NCBI RefSeq assembly: GCF_000801105.2
Contig: NC_079515.1
Span: forward strand, 22,467,407-22,531,406
DNA from: Raphanus sativus
Taxonomy: Eukaryota; Streptophyta; Magnoliopsida; Brassicales; Brassicaceae
DNA: 64,000 nucleotides
Reading direction: 5' to 3'
Under the pieces are notes generated by a model. The model was not told the DNA's origin. It did no database searches and worked only from the letters and a program-made list of their open reading frames with translations. Made by a program: the position numbers and the translations under genes. This document shows positions 1 to 13,000 of this stretch, piece after piece (the stretch's first letter is position 1; each line of letters begins with the position of its first letter).

Positions 1-1370
1 TCACTCCCTTACACAGAGATTGGGACTTATTGGTTGTAATCTTATCACATATAGTATGTAATGTATCACTAACTAATTCTTACTTACCATCACACGAACT
101 CAGTCTTATATGAACTCTTTTCAAATGAAGAACGTTGAGTCGTTGCGTTACTACATCTTTTTGAACAAAAATATTTGTTTACTATTAAAATAAAATTATT
201 TGTTTACTACTAAAGTACTTAAGTACTAAGTATTAACTAAAGTTTAAATCGAACCAGACATTGAATTGGCATTATAGTTGGTCAATGCTGGTTCAACCGG
301 TTTTAAATTAACTATGTATAACTATAAAATCACTTTTATAAAATTTTATATTATTGTTAGAATCTAAATAAGATATAATTATAAAATAATATAAAAATAT
401 AATGAAAACTAATTTTGTTTATTAAAAATAATATGATTTTTTTTTAAGTTTGCAATTTTTATTTATTTTTAATTTGAATTTGCAAAAAACTGATTTTAAT
501 ATCAAACCGAATTACTAATTTTTTAAAAAATAACTATTTTTTTATTGAACTAAACCGATTTAACTCAAATCTAGTTTTTAACGATTCGACTGGCCGGTCT
601 GGTTTTCATTGTTAACATAATTATCTACTAGGCAGGTCAGATCTATATAACTAGATTGAAAACGGGAAATCGGACAAAAAAACACTGAACTTTGTAGGAA
701 TTACCAAAAGAAACCTCGACATATGGGTTGATCAAACAAAACACAAACTTTTCATTGACTTTAGAATTAATTAACAATGTTTTCGTTGACTTCCCAATTT
801 AGCACGCCGTCAGCAAATTTAACAGAAAAAATGACATCGTTAAATATTGGTGTTAAGTGAAACGACGTCGTTTTGAAATGAGATGTAATTAATCGTCTGA
901 TGACGTGCTCTTACAGTAACGTTTTTTAATACATTGAGACGAATGCGATTACTGGTTTCACGAGGAGGTGACACAAACGAATAAAGGATTAATCATCCAC
1001 ACACATCAAATAGATACAAAGCAAAAGTGTGATAAAAATAAGATCGAAAGGAGACATGTAGTGAAAAAAGAGATTACAAAATATATCAAGGGTCTATATT
1101 GAGGATTATCGTACAATAATGAAGTGAAGCACACCAATTTTCTCTTCTAATACAAGCAAACACATTAAGAGAAACAGAAAATTCACGTGCTTCACAAAAT
1201 TCCAAGAGATAATCACCCTTATTAAATAAGAAAATCACATGCCATAGTACTTAGCTAAACACACAAACTACGTGAAACCAATATCTTAAATTTTATTAGT
1301 ATTAGATAATCCTCACCGGGTTCTATGTAGACTCGTCGTAAATATCACAAGTAAAAGATCTAAATTTTAA
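1..1370. other. Intergenic, no gene seen
   Basis: AT-rich DNA with no convincing reading frame. Positions 240-660 resemble a decayed dispersed repeat with CCGGTTT-rich ends (GGTTCAACCGG near 290, GGCCGGTCTGG near 592). A perfect palindrome AAACGACGTCGTTT lies at 860-873. No RNA gene was recognised. Confidence 0.5.
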
Positions 1371-1513
1371 AATGTTGCTTCATTTTCTTTGGAAAAATTG
1401 CTATATTTTTAAATATCAGAGTCCAAGTCTAACAAAGAATTTCTCCCTTTTCAAGATAAAAATTCTTTGGTAGACTTGAGATGTTTTGTGGTGCATAGTT
1501 ACGAAGCAACATT
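1371..1513. repeat. Nested inverted repeat / hairpin
   Basis: The outer arms AATGTTGCTTC (1371-1381) and GAAGCAACATT (1503-1513) are perfect complements. Inside them, 1424-1442 pairs with 1460-1478 over 19 bases with one mismatch, leaving a 17-base loop. It could be a tiny foldback transposon remnant or a small-RNA-producing hairpin; I do not recognise a known microRNA in it. It lies just 3' of the WIP gene, which reads leftward and stops at 1585. Confidence 0.55.
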
Positions 1514-1584
1514 AGAAAATTCAGATCTTACCGGATATATCGATGATTATCAGAGTCACCCGGTGTGTTTATCTAACATCTCTA

Positions 1585-3559
1585 TCACTCCGTGGTGACA
1601 CATTCCGTATCCTCCTCAAACCCATCAAAAGAAAGAGACGGGTGAGGAGAATGTCCATGGCCAAAGGACTTGATGTGGTCCTTAAGAGACCTCTTGTGCT
1701 TAAAATCTGATCCACATGTACAATACCAAAGCTTTCCACAGTTCTTCTCATGGGTCCTCCAATCACCTTTAACGGCCAACGCTTTGCCACATTTTCCACA
1801 AGAGAAAGGCTTGGAGCCATGCTTACGTTTGTAATGTGTCTGAAGTGTACGAAAATCCTTCAAGGGCTTGGCACGCGGATGGTTGATGTTGTTCTTGCAT
1901 CCTTCCGCGCAGCAATAACATGGCAGCCTCAGGATAGCCGCAGGTTGGGTTGTACCCTTCAAAGAGTCAGCTCCTTTTCTGAACTCTGATCCATGTCCCC
2001 ACATATGCATCTGTGTTGTTTATTGAAATCCATTGTAACCTTAGCAATGATGTGGATAACTTCACTTATGTTTTTGACCCCAAAAAAAAAAAAACTTCAC
2101 TTATATATGTGAGAAAGTTTTGAGTGATTCAAATTGAATTGATATTCACCAATCTACAAATATATTCTATGTACACAAGTTACAAGAAGACCCATTCGAA
2201 ATATTTGAAGTGAGAAATTTTTAAGTATAAACCAATGATTCTTAATTAGATGTCCTTTTAATCAGATGATTATTAGCTTAAGTAATCGATTGCATATATT
2301 CAGTAAAAGTAGAGTATGATCATTGTTTGTCTTTATTTTCTCCTTTTTTTGTTTGTTGCTAAATTACTTTACCAAATCCCACTCCGTGATTCTTTTGCTT
2401 TCTGGCTTTTCAGCAAAAAAGGCAAGACAAACAATGAAAAAAGTCAAAAGATTTCGAAGATGTCTCAACTAATCCAGAAGTTTTATACCCAACTATCTTC
2501 TTTTTGTTGATTTGGGATTTATATATCTAATACGATGATTCACCAACCGAGATTAATTACCGTAATAGCCACTAAAGTTCAAAATCTTTTATTCAAAACT
2601 TAAAACTTTCCTTGCAAAATTATGTATGTTATGATGTTTATTTCAGTACTCCTAAGTATGAAATCAAAGTTTAATTTATTCTGTTATTTTAATTCAAAAA
2701 TAATTATTATGTATTAAATATTTTATCCTAAGGAAATATAACCATAAATGAAATAATTTATGGTTAGAATGGACAAGGACAAAGGCAAAGGTAAAGTTGA
2801 TATAGTGATAATATATCCTTCTTTGTTAATATAATACATCTAGTGATAATGTTTTTGATTACATTATAAATCAAGATTTCAACCCATAGAACAGCATGCT
2901 TGTAAGTGAATTACTGGATAGGTATGAAAGTATATATTATAGAGATGATAAGCGAGAAGACGTACCTGCATGTTATTGTACCTAGTGAAGGTTTTGCTGC
3001 AAATAGAGCAAGCAAATTGCATTGGACCGACATGAATCTGAGCCGGACTTGGTATCCAAAATCTCTTCCCACAGACTTCCATATCATCAATCATCTTCTG
3101 CTCAAACGTCATCTTTATCCTCTTCTTCATCATCACCACACCATCTTCTATTCTCTCTCTCTTAATGGACTTTTTCTGATGATGCTCGGAAGTTGTATCT
3201 GAGTCATCCTCCACTGAGTTACCACGGTGATAGGTAGGCAATCCGATTTGGAGGGTAACCACATCATCATCTATCTCTTCTTTGATATCATCGGATGCTT
3301 GACTTTCATCTTCCATGAGCTTGTTTAGAAGAGGCAAACATTGAATAGACGTAGTGTTTGTGTTGAGTGGTTCTTGTGGTTGGTATAAGAATAGAGATCG
3401 TTCCAAAATGTTCATCTGACTTTGATGATATGATCTTGATACAACATCTTTCATCTTCATAGGGAATAATACAGAAGGAGAAGAAGAATTAGAAGATGCT
3501 CTAAGCCATGCAAGGAAGCCTGAAGACTTAAAAGTTAAACCCTTCTCATGAAGATTCAT
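1585..3559 (-). CDS. WIP3: WIP-domain C2H2 zinc finger transcription factor, WIP3-like
   Basis: Two exons on the minus strand, 3559-2966 and 2010-1585, encode 339 aa; the splice is CAG|gtacgt to cacag|ATG in phase 0. The N-terminal half is acidic and low-complexity. The C-terminal part is the WIP domain: a first finger ([21 protein letters not shown]) that spans the intron, then [33 protein letters not shown] in two halves, then fingers with [21 protein letters not shown] and [19 protein letters not shown] proteins are plant nuclear transcription factors in tissue patterning and seed-coat or vascular development. Length and position next to TGA9 fit Arabidopsis At1g08290 (WIP3); another WIP paralogue is possible on sequence alone. 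The start is the only ATG opening a long frame; a small tail-only insertion lies in the intron. Confidence 0.9.
2058..2104. repeat. Tail-only insertion with target duplication, in WIP3 intron
   Basis: AACTTCACTTAT occurs at 2058-2069 and again at 2093-2104. Between them lie 23 bases ending in a run of about 11 A (GTTTTTGACCCC then A). A target-site duplication around a short poly-A piece is the mark of a 5'-truncated retroposon reduced to its tail. Confidence 0.65.
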
Positions 3560-4888
3560 CTCTCTCCCTCTCTATCTCTCTTTCTCTCCACGAAAATGTG
3601 TTAGATTAGTAGTAGAGGTTATTTATTCAACCTTCCTGATGTGTATAGGTTCTTTTTTTTTCCTACCCCAACACGTATAGGTAAACATGAGAATGTTCGC
3701 ACGTGTCTCCGTATGTACGCCTTTACATAAGGGGAAGAGAGTGTAATTTTCTTCATATCAATGTGGTGGGTCTTACTCAATATAGTGAAAAGGAGAGACG
3801 CACAAGCAGAAGGCTTTTCAGTGAAATAGAATCCTAAGAAGACTCATAGATATTCATTGAACCATTTTTTTTCTTCTTTAGCTTATTTTCCTTTCCCATT
3901 ATTATGACTATGTAACATCTTATACCAACAAATACGATATCATTTTTCATCATTCTATAGTCATAATTATCTTTCGAATACAAATAGACCGGCGAAGACA
4001 AAACTCATCATCATTACATCAAAACAACAATTTCAACATCATTTTAGCCGTCTTTTAAGGGACAAATGATAAAAGCATATTACTATAAAATCACGCGTTC
4101 GCTTTTATTGACGTTTGATGATTCAAGTAGCAGATCACACGATGATGTAATATTATAATGCATGTGTTTGATTAATTCCCCTTTTCATACGCAAGAGTTT
4201 TCTAGGACTCAACTTACATAATTAACAGATGAAATTAACCTAACGGCGACATACAGTCGGAACTAATTATTTCATTGATATTATGTTTCTTACAATTACT
4301 AGAACCTTAAGATTTTGATTAATTTAATGTGAACGATAAAAAAAATAAATATCAAAAACGTTTTCAACAAAAGTTTCAAAAGCATAAGGAAACAAGTATT
4401 TTTCATCTTCATTCCTTGCCTCAACGACATATCTTTCTATAGAAACGGGAAAGGTTAATTTTCTTCCCTATTAGCACTGTTACAAATTGATATCTTTTGG
4501 CGTTACGTAGAAATTAACATGGAAATTTCGAGGGATTAGTGGATTACTAAGAGGCTTTGGTTAATCATTGCAATGATATACTTTGTGGCAGAAATCTTCT
4601 TAGTTAAGTTAGTTCCAATATATAATTTAGATGATATATTTGAAGGGTTCAAGGTGATGAAGGTTCAGTAGTTGGAAAGATTTGAAAGAGATGAGGTGGT
4701 GGAGTTTGACCTATAAGCAAAAAGATTGTAGTATAAAATACATTGAAAACAAGAAACGATCTTCACTGCAGAAAATTCTAACGGCAGTTTAGTCAAATAC
4801 CTGAAGGAATAAAATATTTTAAATGTAATATATATAACTTAAGCACATTAATCATGAATTCGAAACGACGAGCTTATTCAATGTATCA
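3560..4888. other. Intergenic, WIP3 upstream region
   Basis: 5' flank of the minus-strand WIP gene. A CT/GA-rich leader lies at 3560-3590 immediately before the start codon. No other gene or clear repeat was recognised up to the Helitron end at 4889. Confidence 0.5.
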
Positions 4889-6539
4889 CTAGATCTTGAC
4901 CCGTGCGACCGCACGGGTATTAATTTTCAGTTTTAGTTTTTTTTTATACTAAATAATATATTTATAATATTTAATCGTTTTATATTGACTAAGTTAGGGG
5001 TGGGTATTTGGGTATCCACTCGAATTCGGTTAAAATCTATTCAGATTTGAGTTTTTTGAGTTTAAAGATTCTACCTCTATTCGGGTATTTATAAACTTTG
5101 GTTCCGGTTTGATTCAGATCTTTGCGGGTTTGATAACCCGTTTAAACTATTTTTGAATTTTCAAAATTTATATATCTTTAAATTTCCCTAAATCTAAAAA
5201 TAAAAATAATATAACATGTAAATTTGAGTAATGTAAGCCAAAGTACCTAAATTAAAAATTAAAATAGGTTTAACTTGAATATTTGGATGAAGAATAAATA
5301 TATATTTTAAATATTTTTGGAGTTTTGATTATTGTTTATCTACTTTAAAATGTTTACTTTTGATTACTTTTTATATTTCAAATATTTTAACCAACTTAAA
5401 ATAGTTTATATCTTGGATATTAATTCGAAAAATAGCTAACATATTGAAGTATATAAATATGATTTAAATACATTTGAATATCCGAAATATTTCGTTCGGA
5501 TGAAGTTTGGTTATGGTTCTCTAGGTACCAAAATGGTAAATCCGTTTGGATATTATCTAGTTTAGGTTCAAATATGCTAATACTTTTTCGTTCAAATTTT
5601 TTAAATGAAGAGTTGATATTATAATTTCCAGAATCGTTTGTCTAATAAAAATGTATTTTTTTTGAATTTGACATTGATTTAATGGAGAAGTTAATGAAGT
5701 GTATTTAATTTAAATTTAATTTGGAAAACACATTAATTGAAGTGGAAAAGACATCATTAAAATAGGAAATATTATTTAATGTCAGTGGCATACCATCTAA
5801 ACTATTAAGGCTGAAGTACACTTAACTATGTCCCCTTAAAGTTGCTCAAATATTACAAAAGACTGCCACTGCATTTAAAACAAATAATTAATCTAAATTA
5901 CTATTATTATCTAACATGATTTGGCCAGATTTAGCTGGATGATTTACTTACCAAACTTTTTTTTTTCTGACATCACTTACCAAAAACTTAAAATGTACAT
6001 TTAATATCCTGTGCATTGTAGTTTTATATCTTATATATTATACACATGACATTAAAAAAACACCTGTCAAATGTTAGTGAGTCACCGCATTTGTATTTTT
6101 AATTTTAATAATAGCATTTACATTACATAATATTTTATATATACAATGTAATACTTGCACAAATAGATTAACATTTGGGTTGATATATAGATTCAAAATT
6201 GTCATCAATAAGGATCCACTTAATCATTTATAAAACACAGTAATTACCAATGGTTTAGAAATTTATAATGATTTTATAAATTAAAAACAATCAAAACAAT
6301 CAATAACCATTATTAAAAAAATGTTTTCAATATATATAAGAAAAATACAACAAAAAGATTAATTTCATATACTAACTTAAATTATAGTTTTTATATTTGA
6401 CATTAAACTTGAAGAATATAATATATATGATTATTTATAAGATGATACATATAAAATACTATTAATTATATGATTATTTATATGATGGACCAATACAATT
6501 AATTATATGATGACATATATAGGATACATAATAGTGACT

Positions 6540-6778
6540 AGGGCTGGGCGTTCAGGTATCCATTCCGTTCGTTTCAAATCTGTTTGAGTTTCGGATTTCC
6601 GGGGTCAAAGATTTCAACCCCGTTCATATATTTCTAAATTTCAGTTCGAATTATCACTAGGACTGGGCGTTCAGATATCCATTTGGGTTCGTTTCAGATC
6701 TGTTTGGGTTTTGGATTTCTCGGATCAAAAATTTCAGTCCCATTCATATATTTTTAAATTTCAGTTTGAATTACATTC
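6540..6778. repeat. 119-bp tandem duplication inside the Helitron
   Basis: The block beginning AGGGCTGGGCGTTCAG at 6540 is repeated, about 85 percent alike, beginning AGGACTGGGCGTTCAG at 6659. Each copy carries the motif order TATCCATT, GTTTCARATCTGTTTG, GGATTTC, TTCATATATTT. It is a local duplication of an internal repeat unit. Confidence 0.7.
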
Positions 6779-7372
6779 AGATCTTTGCGGATTCAGTTCG
6801 GGTTTAGATAACCCATTTAAATTATTTTTTTAAATTCACTATATATTTTGAATTTCTTAAATTCTATAAATAAAATAATATATTGTATATAAATTTGAAT
6901 AACATATGTCAGAATACCTAAACTTAACATATAAATTGATTTAGTTTAAATTTTGGATCAAAAATCAAAAATTATTTTAAATATTTTTGCTGTTTTGAAT
7001 GTACTTCCACTATGTTAGATATTTATATTTGACTATTTTTTATATATTTTCAAGTATTTAAACCAACCTAAAACTATCATATATATTCTGAATATTTTTT
7101 ATATACATTAAAACTAAAAATAATTAATATATATAAGTATATAAATTTTTTTCGGATAGAAAACAAATATCCAAGATACTTTGGTTCGTATTGGTTATGG
7201 TTTCGGTTGTCTAAATATTAAAATTTTGATAGTTTAGATATTTAATCAATTTTGGTTAGAGTTTGGTATTACTTTTTTGGATCGTGATCGGTTCGATTCT
7301 TTAGATTTGAATTTTTTATCCAGCTTTGATATTGACATGAAAAATAAATAGTAATATATTTCTGAAATATAC

Positions 7373-7402
7373 ACCCGCACGGATGTGCGGGTCAAAATCT
7401 AG
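7373..7402 (+). mobile_element. Second Helitron 3' terminus, plus orientation
   Basis: A hairpin ACCCGCAC-GGAT-GTGCGGGT (7373-7392) is followed by CAAAATCTAG and then T at 7403. This is the same terminal family as the minus-strand end at 4889. No matching plus-strand 5' TC terminus was found, so it is either a nested remnant or a normal subterminal motif of this Helitron family. Confidence 0.6.
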
Positions 7403-7465
7403 TTGTAAATAAAAGTGAAAACTAAGGGGTATTTTATATGGGTACTTCTCTTTTAATAATATAGA

Positions 7466-7896
7466 TAGTAAATGTGTATAATTCACGAAAAATGTATGCA
7501 GGTGACATGGGCCAAGAGTGGTTTTTTGTTAACCGCACTTGCCATTCAAATAAGACGGTTCACGTGTGAGCACTGTAGAACAACTTTTGTATTTTATGTC
7601 TAAATATCCTTATTAGTCCGTCTTTCATTGTGATGTTATTTCGTGTAAGCGTCTATAGTTACATCTCTTGCTTGTACTTATCTTCTTAACAATCATCTAA
7701 CAATCATCGAACTGTGATCAATTCAAAGAGTGCTTTGGTTTCTCCAACTACTGATTTCCCACTTTTCTTCTCTTCTTCCTCTGTTTTTACTTACATGATA
7801 AAGCCACAAAGAAATGTCTAGCCCAGCTTCTAAGGCCCATTAATCTCATATATGGGTTTCATCACTCTCCTATCAGGTCTCGTACGTTGTTTGTAG
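7466..7896. other. Intergenic, no gene seen
   Basis: Non-coding DNA between the Helitron and the Harbinger-type element. No open frame or RNA gene was recognised. Confidence 0.5.
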
Positions 7897-7899
7897 TAA

Positions 7900-8397
7900 G
7901 AGCATCATTAATCTAAGATCATATTTATAGGCAGATATTTTAATTGTATCTTAAATGGACCTTAATGAAAGAAAGAAAAAACGAGAGAAAGAGAATGAGA
8001 ACCCCTCATCTCTCCACTTCTCCTCTAACCAATGCCTTCATAACACGTACACTAAGATACATATTTTCTTATCTTAATTAAGCAATAACTTCTTCATTTC
8101 TTTTAATTTTAATGCTATTTAATGTTAAGATATGGACTAAGATATACCTATAAACATGATCTAAGTAGTTTATAAGGGATGCTTATTTTTTTATCTTTTT
8201 GAATTAAAAAATAATAATAATAATAACAAACGAATCAATTGCTGGCTGCTACATGTCAGTAGGCCCGTAAACAGGGCAAACAACAACGTTTATAAGCTGC
8301 AAAAAGGATGGTGTTTAAAATTTTTGTGGTATCCATCCACTATTATATTAACTTTTTGTTAAACACTCCGTCCTAAATACTTGTGTTAATGATGCTC
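7900..8397. mobile_element. PIF/Harbinger-type MITE
   Basis: The ends GAGCATCATTAAT (left) and GTTAATGATGCTC (right) are inverted repeats, flanked on both sides by TAA (7897-7899 and 8398-8400). A 3-bp TAA duplication with GAGCATC-type ends fits the Harbinger/Tourist class of miniature elements. The 498-bp body has no coding frame. Confidence 0.7.
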
Positions 8398-8400
8398 TAA

Positions 8401-8915
8401 GATAGGTGTTGAATTAAAAAAAATCATTGAAAGCAAATAGATTGGACTCCACTTTCACTCATGTTATCTTATTATTGGTTATCTAGTTTTTGTTCTTTTT
8501 TTTTATTTTCACCTAGTAATTTAAACTTAATTAATTTATAGTAATATACTTTTTTAAAAAATAAAAATTATACCAAAATTTAACATTTTTAATTATCTAT
8601 AAATAGAGACTAGTTTCATCTTATTTGGATATAGAATAAAAAAGTGCCAATTTTTCTAATAATTTCTATTTTTATTAATATTAATTTTATGAACTCAATT
8701 GTGTTATTGTATAATTGTTTTTAAAATAATATTTTAATATTATTTTCTAAAACTAGTAAAAATATAAATAAAAATAAAATAAAAATTATTTAAACCATGT
8801 CATTTTTATTTATTTACTTTAATTACAATAAATTTTTGAATTAATATATATAGCTACTAGGTTATATAAATAAGAATATAAATTAGGGTGTTGAATCTTT
8901 TTAAACAAAACCATT
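8401..8915. other. AT-rich intergenic, no gene seen
   Basis: About 80 percent A+T with no usable frame. The phrase GTGTTGAAT near 8407 recurs near 8888 and 9663 and may belong to an unrecognised miniature element; this is weak. Confidence 0.4.
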
Positions 8916-8923
8916 GTAGAAGT

Positions 8924-9563
8924 TAGGCCTGGGCACAAAAACCGGACCCGAGGACCCGAACCGGAACCGACCCGAAAAATCAGGGTATCGGGTTTACTCG
9001 GTTCTTCAGAAATAACCGTTTGGGTCCTAAACTGTTGTATCCGAAGAACCGGTATCCAATCCGACCCGAACCGAAAACCGAATGGGTATCCGAAGATATC
9101 CGAAATAAAATATATATTTCAAAATATTATTTATAATTATATGTATAATTATTTTAATTTTAATTATAAATTTAATCTATTAGTTATTTTTAATAATTTT
9201 GTGTATTTTCGGATAAAATATTGTAGTTTGGATAGAAGTACTTAAAAAAAACTGTGTCAAATGAGTATTTTTGGTTATTTTTTGGTACATCTGAGTAGTT
9301 TGGATACAAAATACCCGAACCGAATCGGGTAATATGGTTATTTTGGGTACTATTATCCGAACCCGTTACAGATACATTGGTTATTCGGTTATTTACAGGT
9401 TCCTTTACATCAGAACCGAACCCACCCGAACCCGGAAAGACCCGATTCGAACCCGATCCGAAATTTTATAATACCCGAATGGGTTTTAATTTCCAAATCC
9501 GAAAAACCCGATATCCGAAAGAACCGATCCGTACCCGAATGGGTACCCGAACGCCCAGGCCTA
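8924..9563. mobile_element. hAT-type MITE, 8-bp target duplication
   Basis: The terminal inverted repeats TAGGCCTGGGC and GCCCAGGCCTA bound a 640-bp element. GTAGAAGT occurs immediately outside both ends (8916-8923 and 9564-9571), an exact 8-bp duplication as made by hAT transposases. The interior is CCGAACCCG-rich with palindromic tendencies. Reading frames across it are proline/arginine artefacts of the repeat, not genes. Confidence 0.8.
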
Positions 9564-9571
9564 GTAGAAGT

Positions 9572-9603
<32 letters not shown>

Positions 9604-9702
9604 TGAATTTATAGGTGGAAGAAAGAGAAAATGATGTGGATTGTGAAAAAGTGTAAATTAGAGTGTTGAATTCATACAACCATTGTACATAGTCTAAATG
9701 TA

Positions 9703-9763
9703 AAGAAGTAATTAACTTTTTTTTCAAAAAAAAGAAAAAAGAAGTAATTGACTTTTTTTTTCA
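9703..9763. repeat. Tail-only insertion with target duplication
   Basis: Two near-identical copies of about 24 bases beginning AAGAAGTAATT (9703-9726 and 9739-9763, differing by one base and one T) flank 12 A-rich bases. Same pattern as the other tail-only sites in this window. Confidence 0.5.
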
Positions 9764-10040
9764 AACAGAGAAATTAACTGTATTTATTCTAAAATCAACT
9801 AGACCGAAGTGCTCTCGTCAGGAAATGTACGCATCGATGCTACTCTTTTTTGATAATTTTTTGGGCACATAAATCGGTTCAATACTTCCCGTTTACGTGG
9901 TACGTAAATTTCATATAATTAAAAACGACGTGAAAGAAAGATCTATATTACTAGTACAACATAAAGGAAATAGAGTGATCGACAAGTGAAAGCAAGACAA
10001 AGGAACTTGGCCATTTAGTCATAGAGATTCCAATTTCGAT

Positions 10041-13000
10041 TCAGAAATTGGAGAAATGGTTGCGGGATGACTGAACCATCTGCAGATCCATAGTCGTTTG
10101 GCAAGATGTTTCATCACTTATCAATGTCCTTTTCACATTAAAAATATCCAAAAAATTAAATTACTAGATAATAAATAAGATATGCGTAAAAAATGCATTA
10201 TATAAAATCTTTCTTACTCTCGTGGTCTAGATAGCCAAAGAGAGCTAAGAGCTCTGAGCCGTCCATAATACTCTCCGACGACTAGAAAACACCGAGCTGC
10301 TTGCTGAACAGTCAAGATCCGCCGCAGCTGGTGAACGGTTTGCTGCCTCAAGTTATCAGCCTTCATTTAAATTAACAATTACAGTTGATTTGATTAACTT
10401 CTTTATTAAAGTCGCTAACTCTTTTCATATGATTATAAAGAATATAGTAATGTCACACCTACTACCTTGGTGTGCTAATGGGTATTACAAAAGTCAATGG
10501 CTTGTAAACATATAAAGGAAAAATCAATATGATCCTAATGTCTGAAAACAAGGAAAACACTTTAAATGAATTTTATTGAGTTAAAACAAAACTTTGAAAG
10601 AGATGGAAAATAAATTATTAACATATATCATCTTTGTTTTTTTCTGCTAATTGGTATATAAAAATAAGTTGGTGAAGGAAATTGGGCTCTCAGAGGAATA
10701 ATTATATTTAAGACCAAAAATGTATATTTAAGACCAAAGAACATATATTATTATTGCACGAGAGAAGAAAAATAGCGGCAAAAAAATGAATTGAGCATGA
10801 TATAGAAACATACAATACGTGAAAGCAACATTTGATCAAATTGTTAGAAAAACATTTGATCAAATTCTTGTTTAGTGAGACATTTATTTTTCTATATTGC
10901 TAAAAGGTTTTAATTAGTCAAACATACAAAACGTAATTTTTTTGCTGCATTTTAACTTTTGAAAGATGTTCCGTAAAACATCAATACGTCATAAACATAA
11001 TTATATTTTAGGGAGTAATATATAATCGCAAATGAAGTAAAAATAAAAAGTGAGAAAATGAAACCTGGCGAATAAAGCCTTCGAGGTTAGAAACTTTGCC
11101 GAGAGCGACGGCTATTTGTTGCATACCGTCGATGACTTGAGAGGCAGCAAGGGTATCCATGAGAGATTGCTGAAGTTGTTCGAGGCCTTGTGAGAGAGCC
11201 TCCTCTGCTTGTTGCGATGAGTGTTGTAGGCCATATATTCCCATCAGCTGCTGCTCCGTCAATAGATCCATTTGCGACACCAATATCTTACATAATCCCA
11301 CCAATTTTCTCTTTTTGAGTTTTGACTTACAACTAATAATCAATATATTTTCTCTAGTTAAACTTAACTATTACGTTTCTATCTTCCAACAATCTATTGT
11401 TCTGCAAACGCACACGGAGAACAATACTAGCTAGTTACATTTTACAATCAGAGCCAAAAAAATACAAATGAAACATTCGTCTTTATACCCAAATTTAAAG
11501 AAAAGATGGTGTGATCTCCAAACTATCAAAGATTAACCTAAAAAAGTTTATCGTCTTTTAACTCTCAACCATGTTTATGATAAACGCTTTATGAAAAGAT
11601 GACTAACCTTGATAGAGTCAGACGGACGGAAACCGGCCATCCAAATAAAACAGCGTTCGGCAGGGGACATCCATGTTCCGATGATGAGGTGGAAAACATC
11701 GGCTTTCGCGCCCACGGCTTTCAATCTAAATACCTCATCGAAGTGAGCGATGTAACTGTCAACTATCAACCTTAAATCATTGTCAGATAAGTGAGCCTGC
11801 AGACCGGTCCGAATCTCCGATATATGCCGGTTATCATCCTCTAGCCATCTCCCATATTCCATGTTAAACATTGCAGCTCCTACGTACGTTAGCATTTCAA
11901 CATTATGTTAATAAGTAACTAATCATATAGATACATTTGTTGGGTCCAACCCAGTATTTCAATAAAATAATACTGCAAAATGGGTATTTTAGGTTTCAGT
12001 ACCGGAAGTGATGTTAGGTCCAGGTGGACCACAACCACCCATGAACATCCCCTATATTAAGAGAAGTCATGTATATTAATCAGCACAATAAGATTATAAG
12101 ACTAAATAATTTAATTTTCAAGTGACGAAACCTGAGAACGAGCTCGCTGAAGTTCTTGCTCTAACTGGGAAAGTTTAATCCTACTTGATTCTAGCTGCTG
12201 TACATAAGCCTGCTCCATCCATATATATATATATATATATATATATACATTTGTTATTTACGTTTATCATAATATAGTTCAACATTATTACCTCTATTTA
12301 TGGATATTAATCTTTTATCTCGTGTGGCTAAATCAAAGTTTCCTCCATGCATAGCAATTACATAAATGAACAATGGAAGACTGGTAAATGATAGATAACT
12401 AGATATAGGAAATAAATGCTACTATATAATTCGTTTTCACAGAACAGTAGTGCGATCGCCTATGTTGTACTACTAAATTATTAATTGCTGAGGACTAATA
12501 AATAGCATTGTAAATATGTGTAGCATATGATTTGACGTGAAAAGATAGGGATTTGTTAGTTTATGTCAAAAAAAAGATAGGGATTTGTTAGTTACCTTTT
12601 TCCTAAGACGGCTTTTGCGAGCAGCTTCTCTATTTTGGGCCAAACGTCTCAATGTCTGAAATGATCCAAATTTAAGTACATTTTTAAACAAGAGGCTAAC
12701 TAGCTAATTCGAGGGGAAATATGAACCCAGACTTATAAACAACAATACTTAGATTCACCCCAGAGGTGAACTTAAGAATTCACCTCTTTCCTTATTCTAA
12801 TCAAGTTATCATATATAGACTAATGACAATAAATAAATAAATAATAAACTTTTAAAATAGCTAAAAAAAATAATAACGAAAATTTTAACCTTAAACTTTA
12901 AATAATAAATTTTAAACCCTAAATCTAAACACAAACCCTAAACCCAAATTTTAAATCCTAAATTTTAAATTCAAACCCTAAACCCTAAACCATAAACCCA

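Larger units (their letters stand above)
4889..7465 (-). mobile_element. Helitron-like element, minus orientation
   Basis: On the minus strand it begins A|TCTATATTATTAAAAGAG (5' T at 7465) and ends CTAG|T (G at 4889). Just inside the 3' end is a hairpin with 9-base arms ACCCGTGCG / CGCACGGGT (4899-4918). The 5' TC, 3' CTAG, subterminal hairpin and insertion between A and T are the Helitron hallmarks. No Rep/helicase frame was seen, so it is non-autonomous. Inside are GGTTCGGGTATCC-type low-complexity stretches and a second, oppositely oriented Helitron 3' terminus, so the unit is composite. Confidence 0.7.

Noticed and set aside
9377..9727. Proline/arginine-rich reading frames on both strands
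   Set aside because: They translate the CCGAACCCG repeats of the hAT-type element and have no gene structure.
10214..10218. TGA9 ending at SLWLSRPRE with a TAA stop
   Set aside because: The stop lies in a strong donor (GA|gtaaga) and an in-frame 88-nt exon downstream encodes the conserved family tail ending SRNHFSNF.
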